64,000 nucleotides of DNA from Streptomyces sp. ISL-100 (GCF_018614615.1 NZ_JAGGOK010000004.1:175845-239844), one strand, 5' to 3'. Positions 46,184 through 55,184 are shown, numbered from the stretch's first letter. Translations and numbers: made by a program. The notes: a model not told the origin generated them from the letters alone.

Positions 46184-47885
46184 TAGGGGTTGCAGATCAT
46201 TAACACGTTGTCTTGATCTTGTTGTCGGGATCGCCGCTTTGGGCCAGGACCCGCGCTTGCAGGGTCGCCAGGACAGCGGGCGGGGTGGTAGCCGGCGGGA
46301 TGATGATGTTGTGTGCCACGAGCAGTCTCCTGATTTTCAAGAGGGTGCGGTGCATGCCGGTCCGGCTGCTGCCGAACAATACGGCCAGTGGTTCAGCGGC
46401 CAGGGCGACCCGCAGGTGGAGCACGGTGGCCAGGACTTGTTCGGGGAACGCGAGCCGGGGCGGGCGGCCCCGCTGCGCATCACCGTCCGGGGCCAGGGTC
46501 TGTGAGAGGGCATCAAGGTCCTGTGGGGTCATCCCAGTCAGTGCGGGGTCGGACAGCAGGGCCTGGTCCCATTTCGGGGTTGGCGTCTGCGGGGCTCGGG
46601 CCGCCGGCGTGACGGGGCCTGGCTGGAGGTGCAGGACGTAGTTCCAGTCGCCGTGGAAGGCATGCCGGGTCAGCGGCAGGGCGGCCATCTCCGCGTCACC
46701 GATACGGACTCCGGTCGGGTAGGTGTTGGTGTCGAGTTCGGCATCCACGCGTAGTCCGGTTCGGGTGGTCGTCGCGGCGATGGACTGGACGATGACTTCG
46801 TGGCTGGTCAGCGGGCGGCCGCGCCAGTTCATGGTGATGTGGGAGAACAGCCGGTGCTCGATCTTGTTCCACTTCGATGTGCCGGGCGGCAGATGACAGA
46901 CGGTGATGACCAGCCCTGTCTCGGCGGCGAGCTGGGCGAGTTCGAGTTTCCAGGCGCGGGTGCGGTAGCCGTTGGACCCGCCGGCGTCGGCGGTGATCAG
47001 CAGCCGCCTCGCCTGCGGGTAGGCGGCCTGGCCCTGGCCGTGCCACCAGCGGCGGATCGATTCCACCGCGAACGCGGCGGTGTCGTGATCAGTCCCGACG
47101 TTGACCCAGCCGGTGTTCGCCGCAATGTCGTAGACCCCGTACGGGACGGCCTTGCCCAGCTGCGGGTCGGCGAAGTCATGGACGCTGACCGCCACCGGAG
47201 CACCCGCGGGTCGCCACTGGCGGCCGCTGTTCTTGAACTCGCCGACGAGCTCCTTCTTCTTGGTGTCCACGCTGATCACCGGCTGGCCGGTGTCCCGGTG
47301 TTCGCGGGCCTGCTCGTTGAGATAGCGGAACTGGGCATCCCGGTCCGCATGCTGGCTGCCCTCGATCGTCTTGGCATTGGCCTGCAGGCTGAAGCCTTCC
47401 TCCCGCAGGAGATCGCCGACGGTGTCGGCACTGACCCGGTGCCCGGCCCGGTTCAGTGCCCGCGCGAGGGTGCGGGTCGATTTCACCGTCCACCGCAGCG
47501 GCGACATCGGATCACCCCGCACATCCGGCTCGACCAGTGCCAGCAGGGCCGGCCGCAATCCAGGGTCCAGATCCGAGACCCGTTTACGTCCCCCGCCCGG
47601 CCGCCGCACCCGTCCCAACGGGGCCTCGCCGGCCTCCAGCTCGAACACACCCTTGCGGACCGTCGTCTCACTCACCGCAGCCGCCCAGGCGACAGCCCGG
47701 ATACCGCCATGTCCCATCACCCGGGCCTCCGCGGCCATCAGCAGTCGCCGCTGCCGCTCGTCCAGATGCGGGAACAACACCGCAAACTACACAGCGAGTT
47801 GATCGCGAGCCTCGTCCGGGATGCGCATACCACACCAACGAGCCCCAAGGCGGAAGGCAACACCTTGATCTTCTGCAAGCCCTTA
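46184..47885 (-). mobile_element. ISAzo13-family insertion sequence
   Basis: One intact transposase fills the element. Imperfect terminal repeats are TAGGGGTTGCAG...ATCA on the left and, on the opposite strand at the right, TAAGGGCTTGCAGAAGATCA. Exact ends and target duplication are uncertain. It abuts the IS5 end on the left and a palindrome on the right. Confidence 0.65.
46200..47780 (-). CDS. ISAzo13-family transposase
   Basis: This 526-aa protein is an intact ISAzo13 (Rhodopirellula-type) DDE transposase. The N-terminal helix-turn-helix covers VAWAAAVSETTVRKGVFELE; RRPGGGRKRVSDLDPGLRPA follows. The catalytic core has VISVDTKKKELVGEFKNSGR (Asp), LLITADAGGSNGYRTRAWKL (Asp) and LPPGTSKWNKIEHRLFSHIT (Glu). 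The C-terminal ~100 residues are a family extension. It appears able to be active. The start near 47780 is followed by the usual LDERQRRLLMAAEA. Confidence 0.9.
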   Translation of the reverse strand: MLFPHLDERQRRLLMAAEARVMGHGGIRAVAWAAAVSETTVRKGVFELEAGEAPLGRVRRPGGGRKRVSDLDPGLRPALLALVEPDVRGDPMSPLRWTVKSTRTLARALNRAGHRVSADTVGDLLREEGFSLQANAKTIEGSQHADRDAQFRYLNEQAREHRDTGQPVISVDTKKKELVGEFKNSGRQWRPAGAPVAVSVHDFADPQLGKAVPYGVYDIAANTGWVNVGTDHDTAAFAVESIRRWWHGQGQAAYPQARRLLITADAGGSNGYRTRAWKLELAQLAAETGLVITVCHLPPGTSKWNKIEHRLFSHITMNWRGRPLTSHEVIVQSIAATTTRTGLRVDAELDTNTYPTGVRIGDAEMAALPLTRHAFHGDWNYVLHLQPGPVTPAARAPQTPTPKWDQALLSDPALTGMTPQDLDALSQTLAPDGDAQRGRPPRLAFPEQVLATVLHLRVALAAEPLAVLFGSSRTGMHRTLLKIRRLLVAHNIIIPPATTPPAVLATLQARVLAQSGDPDNKIKTTC

Positions 47886-47901
47886 GGTGTGAATCACACC
47901 T
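47885..47901. terminator. Perfect palindrome at the ISAzo13 border
   Basis: AGGTGTGAATCACACCT has 8-bp arms around one central base. It overlaps the stop codon of the 97-aa gene, so it may be that gene's terminator and the target chosen by the element. Confidence 0.4.
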
Positions 47902-48187
47902 GACACTGCTCGTTACAGAGGCCGTCGTCGGTGAGCGGCCACTCGCAACAGCCGCTGGACAAACGCTCGGCCTTGTCGCGATCGAGGAACTCCGTGACGA
48001 TGCGGCCGTCCTCAATACGCCTGACCCCTACTTGCTTGCTGAAGTCGATCTTCAGTATTTCGACCTCCAACCTTCTGCACTTCACCGCATACCTGTCAGC
48101 GGCCTCAGGGTACTTGGCGAACAGTTTGTCGACTTCATCGAAGAAGTCAGGGTCGCGCTCCGGCCCACAGGCGGGCTTGGTATTCAT
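47894..48187 (-). CDS. Small Cys-rich hypothetical protein
   Basis: This 97-aa charged protein starts at ATG 48187 with GGGGAG 8 bp upstream. Helical segments DPDFFDEVDKLFAKYPEAAD and YAVKCRRLEVEILKIDF precede a C-terminal cysteine cluster (CCEW then CNEQC) that could hold zinc or form disulfides. No family is recognised. Codon use is less GC-biased than its neighbours, suggesting transfer. ISAzo13 sits immediately after its stop. Confidence 0.65.
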   Translation of the reverse strand: MNTKPACGPERDPDFFDEVDKLFAKYPEAADRYAVKCRRLEVEILKIDFSKQVGVRRIEDGRIVTEFLDRDKAERLSSGCCEWPLTDDGLCNEQCQV

Positions 48188-48325
48188 GATTACGCTCCCC
48201 AGCGTCGAGTGCTTGGAGCCCCAGAACCATGGTCCCTCAGCCTTGAACCCGGTGCCACCGAGACCAAGAACGTCCCCCGTTCAACCATGCGCCCCGACTC
48301 CCTGCCTTCCAAGGAGCGGCCGACC

Positions 48326-48403
48326 ATGGAACCGAACCACCGGACCGAAACGAGCACGGAAAGCAACCTCGACAGCGCTTGCGTCTCGGTCGTCGCGGAA
48401 TGA
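48326..48403 (+). CDS. Possible 25-aa peptide
   Basis: AAGGAG lies 9 bp before ATG 48326. The product is acidic, with Ser/Thr-rich middle (TETSTESNLDSA), one Cys and a valine-rich end (CVSVVAE). A leader-plus-core look is possible, but no modifying enzyme is near. Treat as a tentative small gene. Confidence 0.25.
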   Translation: MEPNHRTETSTESNLDSACVSVVAE

Positions 48404-48556
48404 GGCGAAACACCTGGCGGATCCGTTCCGGGGGCTGCCTGGATTCGGTGACGCCCCAGGAGCCGGCGCGGTGGACTCCCCCGGAGCGGGGCAGCGGGAT
48501 ACCTCTCCCGCTGCCCCGCCCGGGCGCCCCTCCGGCGCCGACGCGGCAGTCGCCGG

Positions 48557-49372
48557 TCAGACTCCCGGACGCGGGCCGCCGACGCCCACCGGCACGCCCT
48601 GGCCGATCGTGACCCTCACCGATGTCGTCTTGGGGGCGGCTCTGTTGGACTCGTGCAGCATGCCGAGCGGGTTCGTCGTCATTTCCAGCGTGTACTCCTG
48701 CGGTGGGAGGTTCATCAGCGCGCTGACGTCGAAGGACTGTCCGTCCAGCGCCTTGTCGTAGACGTCCGCCCAGCCGACGGAGATGCCCATCGTCAGGGCC
48801 GTCGCGTTGGCGTTGTGCGAACAGGAGTTGTAGACGGGGTTGACGGGGACTCCGGGGAGCGTGGAGTCCGCGACCTCCAGGTCGACCAGGCAGAACGCGA
48901 CCTTCGGCGACTCACGCACCACCTGGCCGCCGGCGTCGAGGAGCCGGTAGCGGGAGATGCCCTCCATGTGGAAGTGTTTGTGCTCGTCGTGGTACTTCAT
49001 CAGGCCGACGGGCACCTCGTACGAGGAGCCGTCGGAGCGGGAGATCCGCTGGTAGGCGGGCAGCACGTTGTTTCCGGGCGTGGCGGCGGCCGCCTCCTCC
49101 TTGGTGCGCCGGCCGGTGACGTGCAGAGCGCCGGAGCCGAGGTTCGCGGGCGCGCCGGTGAAGCGCAGCCAGGTGACGCCGGTTTCGGGATGACGGACCA
49201 GGTCGTTGTCCGCGAGTGCGCTCCGGAGCGGTTCGAGGGCGGGCAACCGGTCCGTGGGGGCGTCGACGGCCGAGGCCGGGACGGGGCCGGTGGCCAGCAG
49301 CGCGCCGATCGCCATCACCGCTGCGGCGATCCAGGTCCGTGTGGTGCGTCCGCGCCGTTGTGTGCGTCTCAT
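48557..49372 (-). CDS. Secreted lysyl-oxidase-like protein
   Basis: This 271-aa protein has a Sec signal peptide (RTWIAAAVMAIGALLATG, cleavage near ASAVDA). The mature part matches the lysyl oxidase domain: copper-binding His cluster EHKHFHMEGISRY, then FCLVDLEV, SVGWADVYDKALDGQSFDVS and YTLEMTTNPLGMLHESN. Lysyl oxidases oxidise peptidyl lysine to aldehydes using Cu and a lysine-tyrosylquinone; bacterial forms are found in actinobacteria. Start 49372 is preceded by GGAAGGAC. The natural substrate is not known. Confidence 0.82.
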   Translation of the reverse strand: MRRTQRRGRTTRTWIAAAVMAIGALLATGPVPASAVDAPTDRLPALEPLRSALADNDLVRHPETGVTWLRFTGAPANLGSGALHVTGRRTKEEAAAATPGNNVLPAYQRISRSDGSSYEVPVGLMKYHDEHKHFHMEGISRYRLLDAGGQVVRESPKVAFCLVDLEVADSTLPGVPVNPVYNSCSHNANATALTMGISVGWADVYDKALDGQSFDVSALMNLPPQEYTLEMTTNPLGMLHESNRAAPKTTSVRVTIGQGVPVGVGGPRPGV

Positions 49373-49533
49373 GACTGTCCTTCCTGTGCTGGATGATGCG
49401 GTGTGCGGGGCCAGCCTCGGCGATGTCCGCGGCGAGGACGTCCGCAGGGAGCGGGGGCACGCGGCCCTCGCCCGGTGCGGCCCCGGGCGTGCTGCCCGTG
49501 GCCGGCCCTCCCGCCCGACTCGGGGAGCCGGTG

Positions 49534-49935
49534 TCACGGCTCGGGCGAGAGGTGTTCATGGACGACGAGCCAGCGCCCGTCCGGGGACCGCCGGAAGACG
49601 ACGGTCTCCCGCTCCCGAAGTTCCTCGCCGTCGGCGGCGTCCTTCGCGGCGAGGCGGGTGTGCACCTGGTGGGTCATCACCGCCAGGCCGTCGGCGACGA
49701 CGCGTACCTCGGTGTCGCCCGTACGGCAGCCGAGCACACGGAACCCGTCCAGCTCCCAGGCGCGCCAGGCGGCCTCGTACGCGGCTCGGGGGGCGAGGAG
49801 GCCGGGATGCGTGGGCAAGAGGAACGTGGCGTCCTCGGCGAAGGCCGCGAAGTAGCGGTCCGTGTCGTGGGCAGCGAAGGCGTCCACCAGGTCGGCGGCG
49901 GCGGCCCGCACCTCGGCTTCGGCGTCGGCACTCAT
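49534..49935 (-). CDS. SnoaL/NTF2-like protein
   Basis: This 133-aa protein has the cone-shaped NTF2/SnoaL fold pattern: an N-terminal helix (VRAAAADLVDAFAAHDTDRY) with FAAFAEDATFLLPTHPG, and C-terminal strands RETVVFRRSPDGRWLVVHEH. It is of the DUF4440 type. ATG 49935 overlaps the NCS1 permease stop by 4 bp, so the two are cotranscribed. It may process the permease's substrate; no catalytic pair can be fixed. Confidence 0.82.
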   Translation of the reverse strand: MSADAEAEVRAAAADLVDAFAAHDTDRYFAAFAEDATFLLPTHPGLLAPRAAYEAAWRAWELDGFRVLGCRTGDTEVRVVADGLAVMTHQVHTRLAAKDAADGEELRERETVVFRRSPDGRWLVVHEHLSPEP

Positions 49936-51530
49936 CCGTCCACCGCCGGGAGGCCGTCCACGGTCGCGGCCACGTCCGGCCCGTCCGCCGAAGCGATCGT
50001 CCGGCCGCCGGTCGACGTCGGCTCGCCGACCCTGCCGCCGGCCTGCGCCGGGACCGCCGCGGCGTCGGTGGATGCCGGTTCGCCCTGGGCGAGTTCACGC
50101 TCGCTGGCGCCCACCGCGGGTTCCTCCGCCGACAGGTCCATGCCGCGCGTCAGGGCGTAGTACAGGACCCCGGAGACGGCGAGCCCGATCACGAACGCCA
50201 CGTCGACCCCGCCGAGCGCCTGAGCGACGGGCCCGGTGAAGGGGCCCACCACCATGAACGGCACCATCAGAAGCAGGCCCACGCCGTAGGCCAACAGGCC
50301 GCGCCACGCCCAAGTGCCGTAGATGCCGTCAGGCCGGAAGAGGTGGGTGATGGCGTAGTGGCCGCGCCGGACGAAGAAGTAGTCGACCAAGTTCACGGCG
50401 GTCCACGGGATCAGCAGGTACAGCATGAGCAGCAGGGCGTTGCCCAAGGCGGTGGAGAAGTCGGCCGAGACGCTCAGGCCCACGGCGCACCAGACGACGG
50501 CGAGGCCGCCGATGGTCAGCACCCGGGCCCTGCGGCCGGGGCGGAGCGGGCGGACCGAGTCGATCCCGGTGAGGACCGTGAGCATGCCGCTGTAGGCGTT
50601 GAGTCCCATGGTGGCCACCAGCGCGAGGACCGACAGCACGGTCAGTACGGCGCCCAGGCCCCCCACCACCTGGTCCCCCGCGTCGCGCGTGCCGGCGAGC
50701 GGGTCGTTCACACCGAGGGTGGCGGCCATCCAGGCACCGATGGGAATGAGCCACATCGGCGAACCGGCGGCGCCGCCGAAGACGGAGGCCACGATGCGGG
50801 ACGTCGGGGTGTCGCGCGGCAGATAGCGCGAGTAGTCGGAGACGTACGGGGCGTACGAGATGTTGTATCCGGCGGCGGCGGTGAACTGCACCATGAAGGC
50901 GACCAGCGTGAAGCCACTGGCGACCGGGGCGGCATCGGCCGGGCCGGTCACCCAGCCGCCGAGGATGCCGATCGACAGCAACAGCCAGCACGGAGCCGAG
51001 CACCAGAAGAGCACCTGGAACGCCCGGTGGAGCCAGTCGTGTCCGTACACCGCCAGGACCACCGCGACGACGGTGATGCCGATTCCGACGGTGGTCACGT
51101 CCCAGCCGAACACCGCGTTCAGACCGTGGCCGATGATGATCGTGTCTACGACGTTGAAGCCGACGAAGGTGAACAGCGTCGCCGCCAGGGGCACGATCAC
51201 CCCACGGTAGCCGAACTGACCCCGGGACTGGATCATCTGCGGCAGCCCCAACTGCGGTCCCTGGCTTGCGTGGAACGCCATGAAGAAGGTGCCCACCAAA
51301 AGCCCCAGTGCGCTGGCCAGTACCGTCCATCCGACGGACAGGCCGAGACCGGGACCGATGAACCCGAGGGACAGGGTGAAGGGCTGGAAGTTCCCCTGGA
51401 ACCAGAAGGGGCCCTGCTTCCACAGCTTGCCGTGCCGTTCGGCGAAGGGGACGTGCTGGATGGAGAGGCTTTCGATGACATCCGCGCCGCCGGGTTCGGC
51501 TTTTGAGCGCTGGTCAGTCCGGACCGCCAT
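49932..51530 (-). CDS. NCS1-family nucleobase/cytosine permease
   Basis: This 532-aa protein has twelve membrane helices and NCS1 signatures: WFQGNFQPFTLSLGFIGPGLG near residue 45, GVIVPLAATLFTFVGFNVVDT and AAGYNISYAPYVSDYSRYLP. NCS1 proteins import cytosine, purines, allantoin or hydantoins with a cation. The C-terminal ~70 residues are Ala/Gly-rich and disordered. Start 51530 follows GGGAGGG. The divergent PucR gene supports a purine or allantoin-type substrate. Confidence 0.9.
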   Translation of the reverse strand: MAVRTDQRSKAEPGGADVIESLSIQHVPFAERHGKLWKQGPFWFQGNFQPFTLSLGFIGPGLGLSVGWTVLASALGLLVGTFFMAFHASQGPQLGLPQMIQSRGQFGYRGVIVPLAATLFTFVGFNVVDTIIIGHGLNAVFGWDVTTVGIGITVVAVVLAVYGHDWLHRAFQVLFWCSAPCWLLLSIGILGGWVTGPADAAPVASGFTLVAFMVQFTAAAGYNISYAPYVSDYSRYLPRDTPTSRIVASVFGGAAGSPMWLIPIGAWMAATLGVNDPLAGTRDAGDQVVGGLGAVLTVLSVLALVATMGLNAYSGMLTVLTGIDSVRPLRPGRRARVLTIGGLAVVWCAVGLSVSADFSTALGNALLLMLYLLIPWTAVNLVDYFFVRRGHYAITHLFRPDGIYGTWAWRGLLAYGVGLLLMVPFMVVGPFTGPVAQALGGVDVAFVIGLAVSGVLYYALTRGMDLSAEEPAVGASERELAQGEPASTDAAAVPAQAGGRVGEPTSTGGRTIASADGPDVAATVDGLPAVDG

Positions 51531-51677
51531 GGACCCTCCCGTTTTCGTTCGCTCCGGGACACCACGACCCGGAAACGGAGGCCCTGAGTGTGCGGTCAAC
51601 GGCAGCCAGGCGGCAATTGTGCATCGCTCAAATTCGCCCCCTTCCTTTGTGGGGCGCCACGATGCAGCATGTACGCG

Positions 51678-53195
51678 ATGACAGAACCGACAGCCGCCCT
51701 CCGGGTTCACGACCTCGTACGTTCCCCCGCCCTCCAGCTCTGTGTGCTGGCCGGTCGGGAAGGTCTGCACCGGGCCGTGTCATGGGCGCACGTGAGCGAG
51801 CTGGAGGATCCCTCCCCGTGGCTCCTCGGCGCGGAGCTGATCATGACGACGGGTATCGCGGTTCCCCGGACCGCCGTCCGGCAGCGCGCGTACGTCGAGC
51901 GGCTGGCCGACGCCGGCGTGTCCGCACTCGCCCTCTCCGCCCACCTGCACGTCCCGCCGCTGCGGCAGGAGTTCCTGGCCACGGCGGACGAACGGTCCCT
52001 TCCGGTACTGGAGTTGCCCTTGCAGGTGCCCTTCATCGCCGTGGCCCAGGAGGTGGCCGCCGCCCTGCAGGCCGGCGCCCGGCGGCAACTGGGCACCCAG
52101 TTGCAGGTTTTCGGCGCCCTGCGCTGGCTGGCAGCCGAGGAGCTCACCGCCGCGGAACTCTTCCACAGGCTGGAGCGGCTGTCCGGCTACTCGCTCTACC
52201 TGTGCACGCCCGCGGGCGGCCCCCTGCTGCCCGGCGTGCCCGTACCCGCCGCGCGGCATGCGGCGCTGCTGCCCGACTCGGCGGACCCGGCCCCGGCCGT
52301 TCCCGGTGGCTACGTACTGCCCGTACCCGCGCCCGGCAGGCCCGCGGGATACCTGCTGGCGCTCGAACGGCAGGGCGACCGGCGAGGCGAGGGCGTGGAA
52401 CCGGCCGGCCTCGGCGTCGTCCAGCACATAGCGACCGTCGCGGCACTGCAGGTGTCCATGGTGCGTCACGAGCGCGAGACGCTTCGCCGCCAGGGGGCGG
52501 AGACGCTCGCGGAACTCCTCCAGGACGTCCTGGACCCGGACACCGCCCGCCGCCATCTCTTCCGGCTGGGGTTCGCCGCCGATGCGGCCGCCCTCCTCGC
52601 GGTCCTCGACGGAGGGGACGACGGACCGCTCGACGACGCCGCGGTGGTGCAGGCCCTGGACCACTCAGCCGTTCCCCATCTGGTGCTGCGCCGCCGCGAT
52701 GGGCTGTACGTGCTCCTCGCCGACTCCCCCGGGGCCCGCTCCGCCCTCACAGCCGTACCCCGCACCAGAGCCGGCGTCTCACGCCCCTTCACTCCTGGCG
52801 CCGCCCTGGGACTCGCCCGCCGCGAAGCCGTTCTGGCGCTCCGGCGAGCGGGTGCCTCGGGCGAATCCATGGTGGTGTTCAGCGACGACATGACGGAACG
52901 CTGGCTGCACGACGACCCGTCCGTCCTGCACGGGCTGGTGGACCAGGTGCTCGGCGCGGCGTTGCGGTACGACACCGCTCACGGCAGCGCGCTGGTCCTC
53001 TCGGCGCTGACCTGGCTGGAGCGGGACCGGTCCACCGAGGAGGCGGCGCGCACACTCCACATCCACCCCAACACGCTGCTCTACCGGCTGCGCCGGTTCG
53101 CCGGGCTGAGCGGCAAGAACCTGTCGTCGACAGCCGACCTCACCGAGGTGTGGCTCGCGCTACGGGCGGCCCACCTGTGCGGCCGACTGCCCTGA
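51678..53195 (+). CDS. PucR-family transcriptional regulator
   Basis: This 505-aa regulator has a PucR N-terminal domain (VHDLVRSPALQLCVLAGREG; ELEDPSPWLLGAELIMTTGI), a central CdaR-like GAF/GGDEF-derived region and the C-terminal HTH_30 (SALTWLERDRSTEEAARTLH with HPNTLLYRLRRF). PucR proteins activate purine-degradation genes. It is divergent from the NCS1 permease with a 147-bp spacer, so it likely controls that unit. ATG 51669 is three codons upstream. Confidence 0.9.
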   Translation: MTEPTAALRVHDLVRSPALQLCVLAGREGLHRAVSWAHVSELEDPSPWLLGAELIMTTGIAVPRTAVRQRAYVERLADAGVSALALSAHLHVPPLRQEFLATADERSLPVLELPLQVPFIAVAQEVAAALQAGARRQLGTQLQVFGALRWLAAEELTAAELFHRLERLSGYSLYLCTPAGGPLLPGVPVPAARHAALLPDSADPAPAVPGGYVLPVPAPGRPAGYLLALERQGDRRGEGVEPAGLGVVQHIATVAALQVSMVRHERETLRRQGAETLAELLQDVLDPDTARRHLFRLGFAADAAALLAVLDGGDDGPLDDAAVVQALDHSAVPHLVLRRRDGLYVLLADSPGARSALTAVPRTRAGVSRPFTPGAALGLARREAVLALRRAGASGESMVVFSDDMTERWLHDDPSVLHGLVDQVLGAALRYDTAHGSALVLSALTWLERDRSTEEAARTLHIHPNTLLYRLRRFAGLSGKNLSSTADLTEVWLALRAAHLCGRLP

Positions 53196-53300
53196 CACAC
53201 GACCACTCCTCGACACTTGGTCGACGTGGTGGAAGTATCAGGTGCTTCGCTTCCGACTGGCTGTGCGACCGGCTGTGACCGGATGTTGGGGGGACGCCTC

Positions 53301-53731
53301 ATGACAGCGCGACAACCACCGCCCCCAAGAGCCATGGTGCTCGGTTTCGTCAGCGCACTCGGCACCGCGAGCGCAACGTTGCGGAGGCCCTGCCTCAGCT
53401 GGAGCGTTTGGAGGACATGCTCGCGCTCGCGCACTTGGGGCGGATCAGTCGCAGAGGCCAGGTCGGCGAGTACGAGTACGTGGTACACGGAGTGGGATGT
53501 CGGCTGGTTGGACCGGACGGGGCTGAGGTCGACGTGGACTTCGTCGACGGCACGGAGGCATTCGACTTCTGGAGACTTCGCCGCTACGGGGAGAGCCTGT
53601 CGCCACCTACTGCCCCTCCGCCTGAGGAGCTCCTGGCGGCGATCAGCAGCCTCACCCCTCTGATAACCGAGGTGCGGCCGGGATGGTTCGCGGTGTCCGG
53701 TCGTTCTGTCGCCACGGTCATCCAGGGCTGA
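53301..53731 (+). pseudogene. DUF6896-like protein, frameshifted
   Basis: The head from ATG 53301 (MVLGFVSALGTA) shifts one base near 53370 to ERNVAEALPQLERLEDMLAL, then AHLGRISRRGQVGEYEYVVH, VGCRLVGPDGAEVDVDFVDG, FDFWRLRRYGESL and WFAVSGRSVATVIQ. The C-terminal 107 residues are open from ATG 53408. The pattern is what I recall as DUF6896. No neighbour explains it. Confidence 0.6.
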
Positions 53732-53796
53732 CCCGGACATCAAGTCGGCCATGTGAAGCGTCGTAGTCGCCCGTACGGGCCGACTACGACGCTCAG

Positions 53797-54546
53797 TCAT
53801 GCGTCCGGCAGGAGGAGCCAGACCTCGGAGAAGGCCAGGCCGTGCTCATGGGTCACTACCCCACACGGGCAGCCCAGCGTGATCAGACGCCAGTCGCAGG
53901 TCACCGTCCACGGGCCGGCCGTACCCCCACACCCCGGGCAGCCGACGGTCTCGGCCGTCCACACCCCGGTGGCGGGCCTACCGTGGCGCCGGAACCGGCC
54001 CGCATGCGGGACCTGCCAGCGCAGGGCCGGGGGTGTGAGCGGGACGGTCCCGGGCGGGCACGTCGCGGCCAGGGTGGTGAACAGTGCGATCAGATCGGGG
54101 AGCAGGGCCTCGCCCGCTTCGGTCGGCGCCACCGCCACGCCGTCCGATGGCCTCGACGCAGCCCCGTATCTCGGGGCCGCCGCCGCGGCCGGTGGGTTCG
54201 GGTTGGCGTGCCAGGGCAGAAGGGCACGAGCGACGGCGGCCAGGAGAGCAGCGGTGGGCGGGCTGACGGCGCCCGCGTCGAGGTGGTGCAGGGTGGTGCG
54301 CAGGATGCGTTGGAGCCGCCGGTCCCGGTCCGTGGCCGGCGTCCGTGCCGTCGTGGCCCGCTGGGTCGGGAGTGGGGCGGTGAGGCGGGCCAGGACGGCC
54401 GCCGCTGCCTCGGCGTCCGACGAGGCGGGACGCCACTCCCCAGAGGTTAGGAGCTGCCGGGCCCGCCCGGATTCTCGGGTGAGGGCGCGCGTCAGCAGCG
54501 GATGGGCGCCGGAGGCTGCCACATGGGTGTCGTGTCCGCTCGTCAT
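53797..54546 (-). CDS. Hypothetical protein with C-terminal zinc ribbon
   Basis: This 249-aa protein starts at ATG 54546 after GGGGG. The N-terminal part is Ala/Arg-rich and helical (LLTRALTRESGRARQLLTSG; RRLQRILRTTLHHLDAG). The last ~60 residues have GCPGCGG and GCPCGVVTHEHG, a likely four-Cys zinc site. No known family is recognised. The frame extends far upstream but without conserved character. Confidence 0.6.
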   Translation of the reverse strand: MTSGHDTHVAASGAHPLLTRALTRESGRARQLLTSGEWRPASSDAEAAAAVLARLTAPLPTQRATTARTPATDRDRRLQRILRTTLHHLDAGAVSPPTAALLAAVARALLPWHANPNPPAAAAAPRYGAASRPSDGVAVAPTEAGEALLPDLIALFTTLAATCPPGTVPLTPPALRWQVPHAGRFRRHGRPATGVWTAETVGCPGCGGTAGPWTVTCDWRLITLGCPCGVVTHEHGLAFSEVWLLLPDA

Positions 54547-54853
54547 GGCACCCCCGTCTCTCTGTACCGCCGTGCCCGTCGCGCTGTATCCACGCGGCCG
54601 CCGTGCCGGTGGAGATTCCATCACACGGATGGATTGGGCCTCGCGGAGACATCGTCGGTTCGCGTCAGCACAGATCAGACGAAGAGTGGCCATCTGGATG
54701 CTCGGACTGGCCACGAGCTGGCCACCCACTAGACCGCGCTCGCCATGCGGCTTGGCACCGCGTAACAGGCCACCCCCCGCCGCTACTTCCACATCCCGAA
54801 GGGGCCTCACGAACGGCGACGCCCAGATACGCGTCGACCTGCTGCTCCACAAG
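54547..54853. other. Non-coding stretch upstream of zinc-ribbon gene
   Basis: No gene is supported. It contains the likely promoter of the zinc-ribbon gene and then sequence leading into a transposase remnant. Confidence 0.35.
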
Positions 54854-54916
54854 GCGGGCGGCCACCGGGGTTCGACGAGGACCGCTACAAGAAGCGCAAC
54901 ACCGTCGAACGGACTC
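54854..54916 (+). pseudogene. IS5-type transposase scrap
   Basis: The frame encodes GRPPGFDEDRYKKRNTVER, the conserved Glu-region motif of IS5 (IS1647-like) transposases. Nothing else of the enzyme is left. Confidence 0.6.
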
Positions 54917-55024
54917 GTCATCTGGCTTCGCACGTGATCGGTCGCACAGCTGCTCGGTCAAACGTTCTTGAAACGCAGGCCCTCTCCTCCCGCTACGGTC
55001 TCCGGGTGACCGAACTCGGACCTT

Positions 55025-55160
55025 GCACGCCACCCGCGAGGCCTACGACGCCATCGCCCCCACCTACGCGCAGCAGTTCCACGACCCCGTGCGCGACCGT
55101 CCTTTGGAGCGCGCCCTCCTGAGTGCCTTCGCGGAGCTGGTGCGGACGAAAGGCGACGGC
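55025..55160 (+). pseudogene. Methyltransferase N-terminal fragment
   Basis: ATREAYDAIAPTYAQQFHDP and PLERALLSAFAELVRT match the leading helices of class I methyltransferases. The SAM-binding glycine motif should follow but the sequence breaks off near 55160, where the opposing acetyltransferase fragment ends. Confidence 0.6.
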
Positions 55161-55184
55161 GGGGGTCGCGGAGGTTGGCTGCCG

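Noticed and set aside
48326..48403. Lanthipeptide or lasso peptide precursor
   Set aside because: Only one Cys, no leader consensus and no modification or transport genes nearby; kept only as a tentative small ORF.
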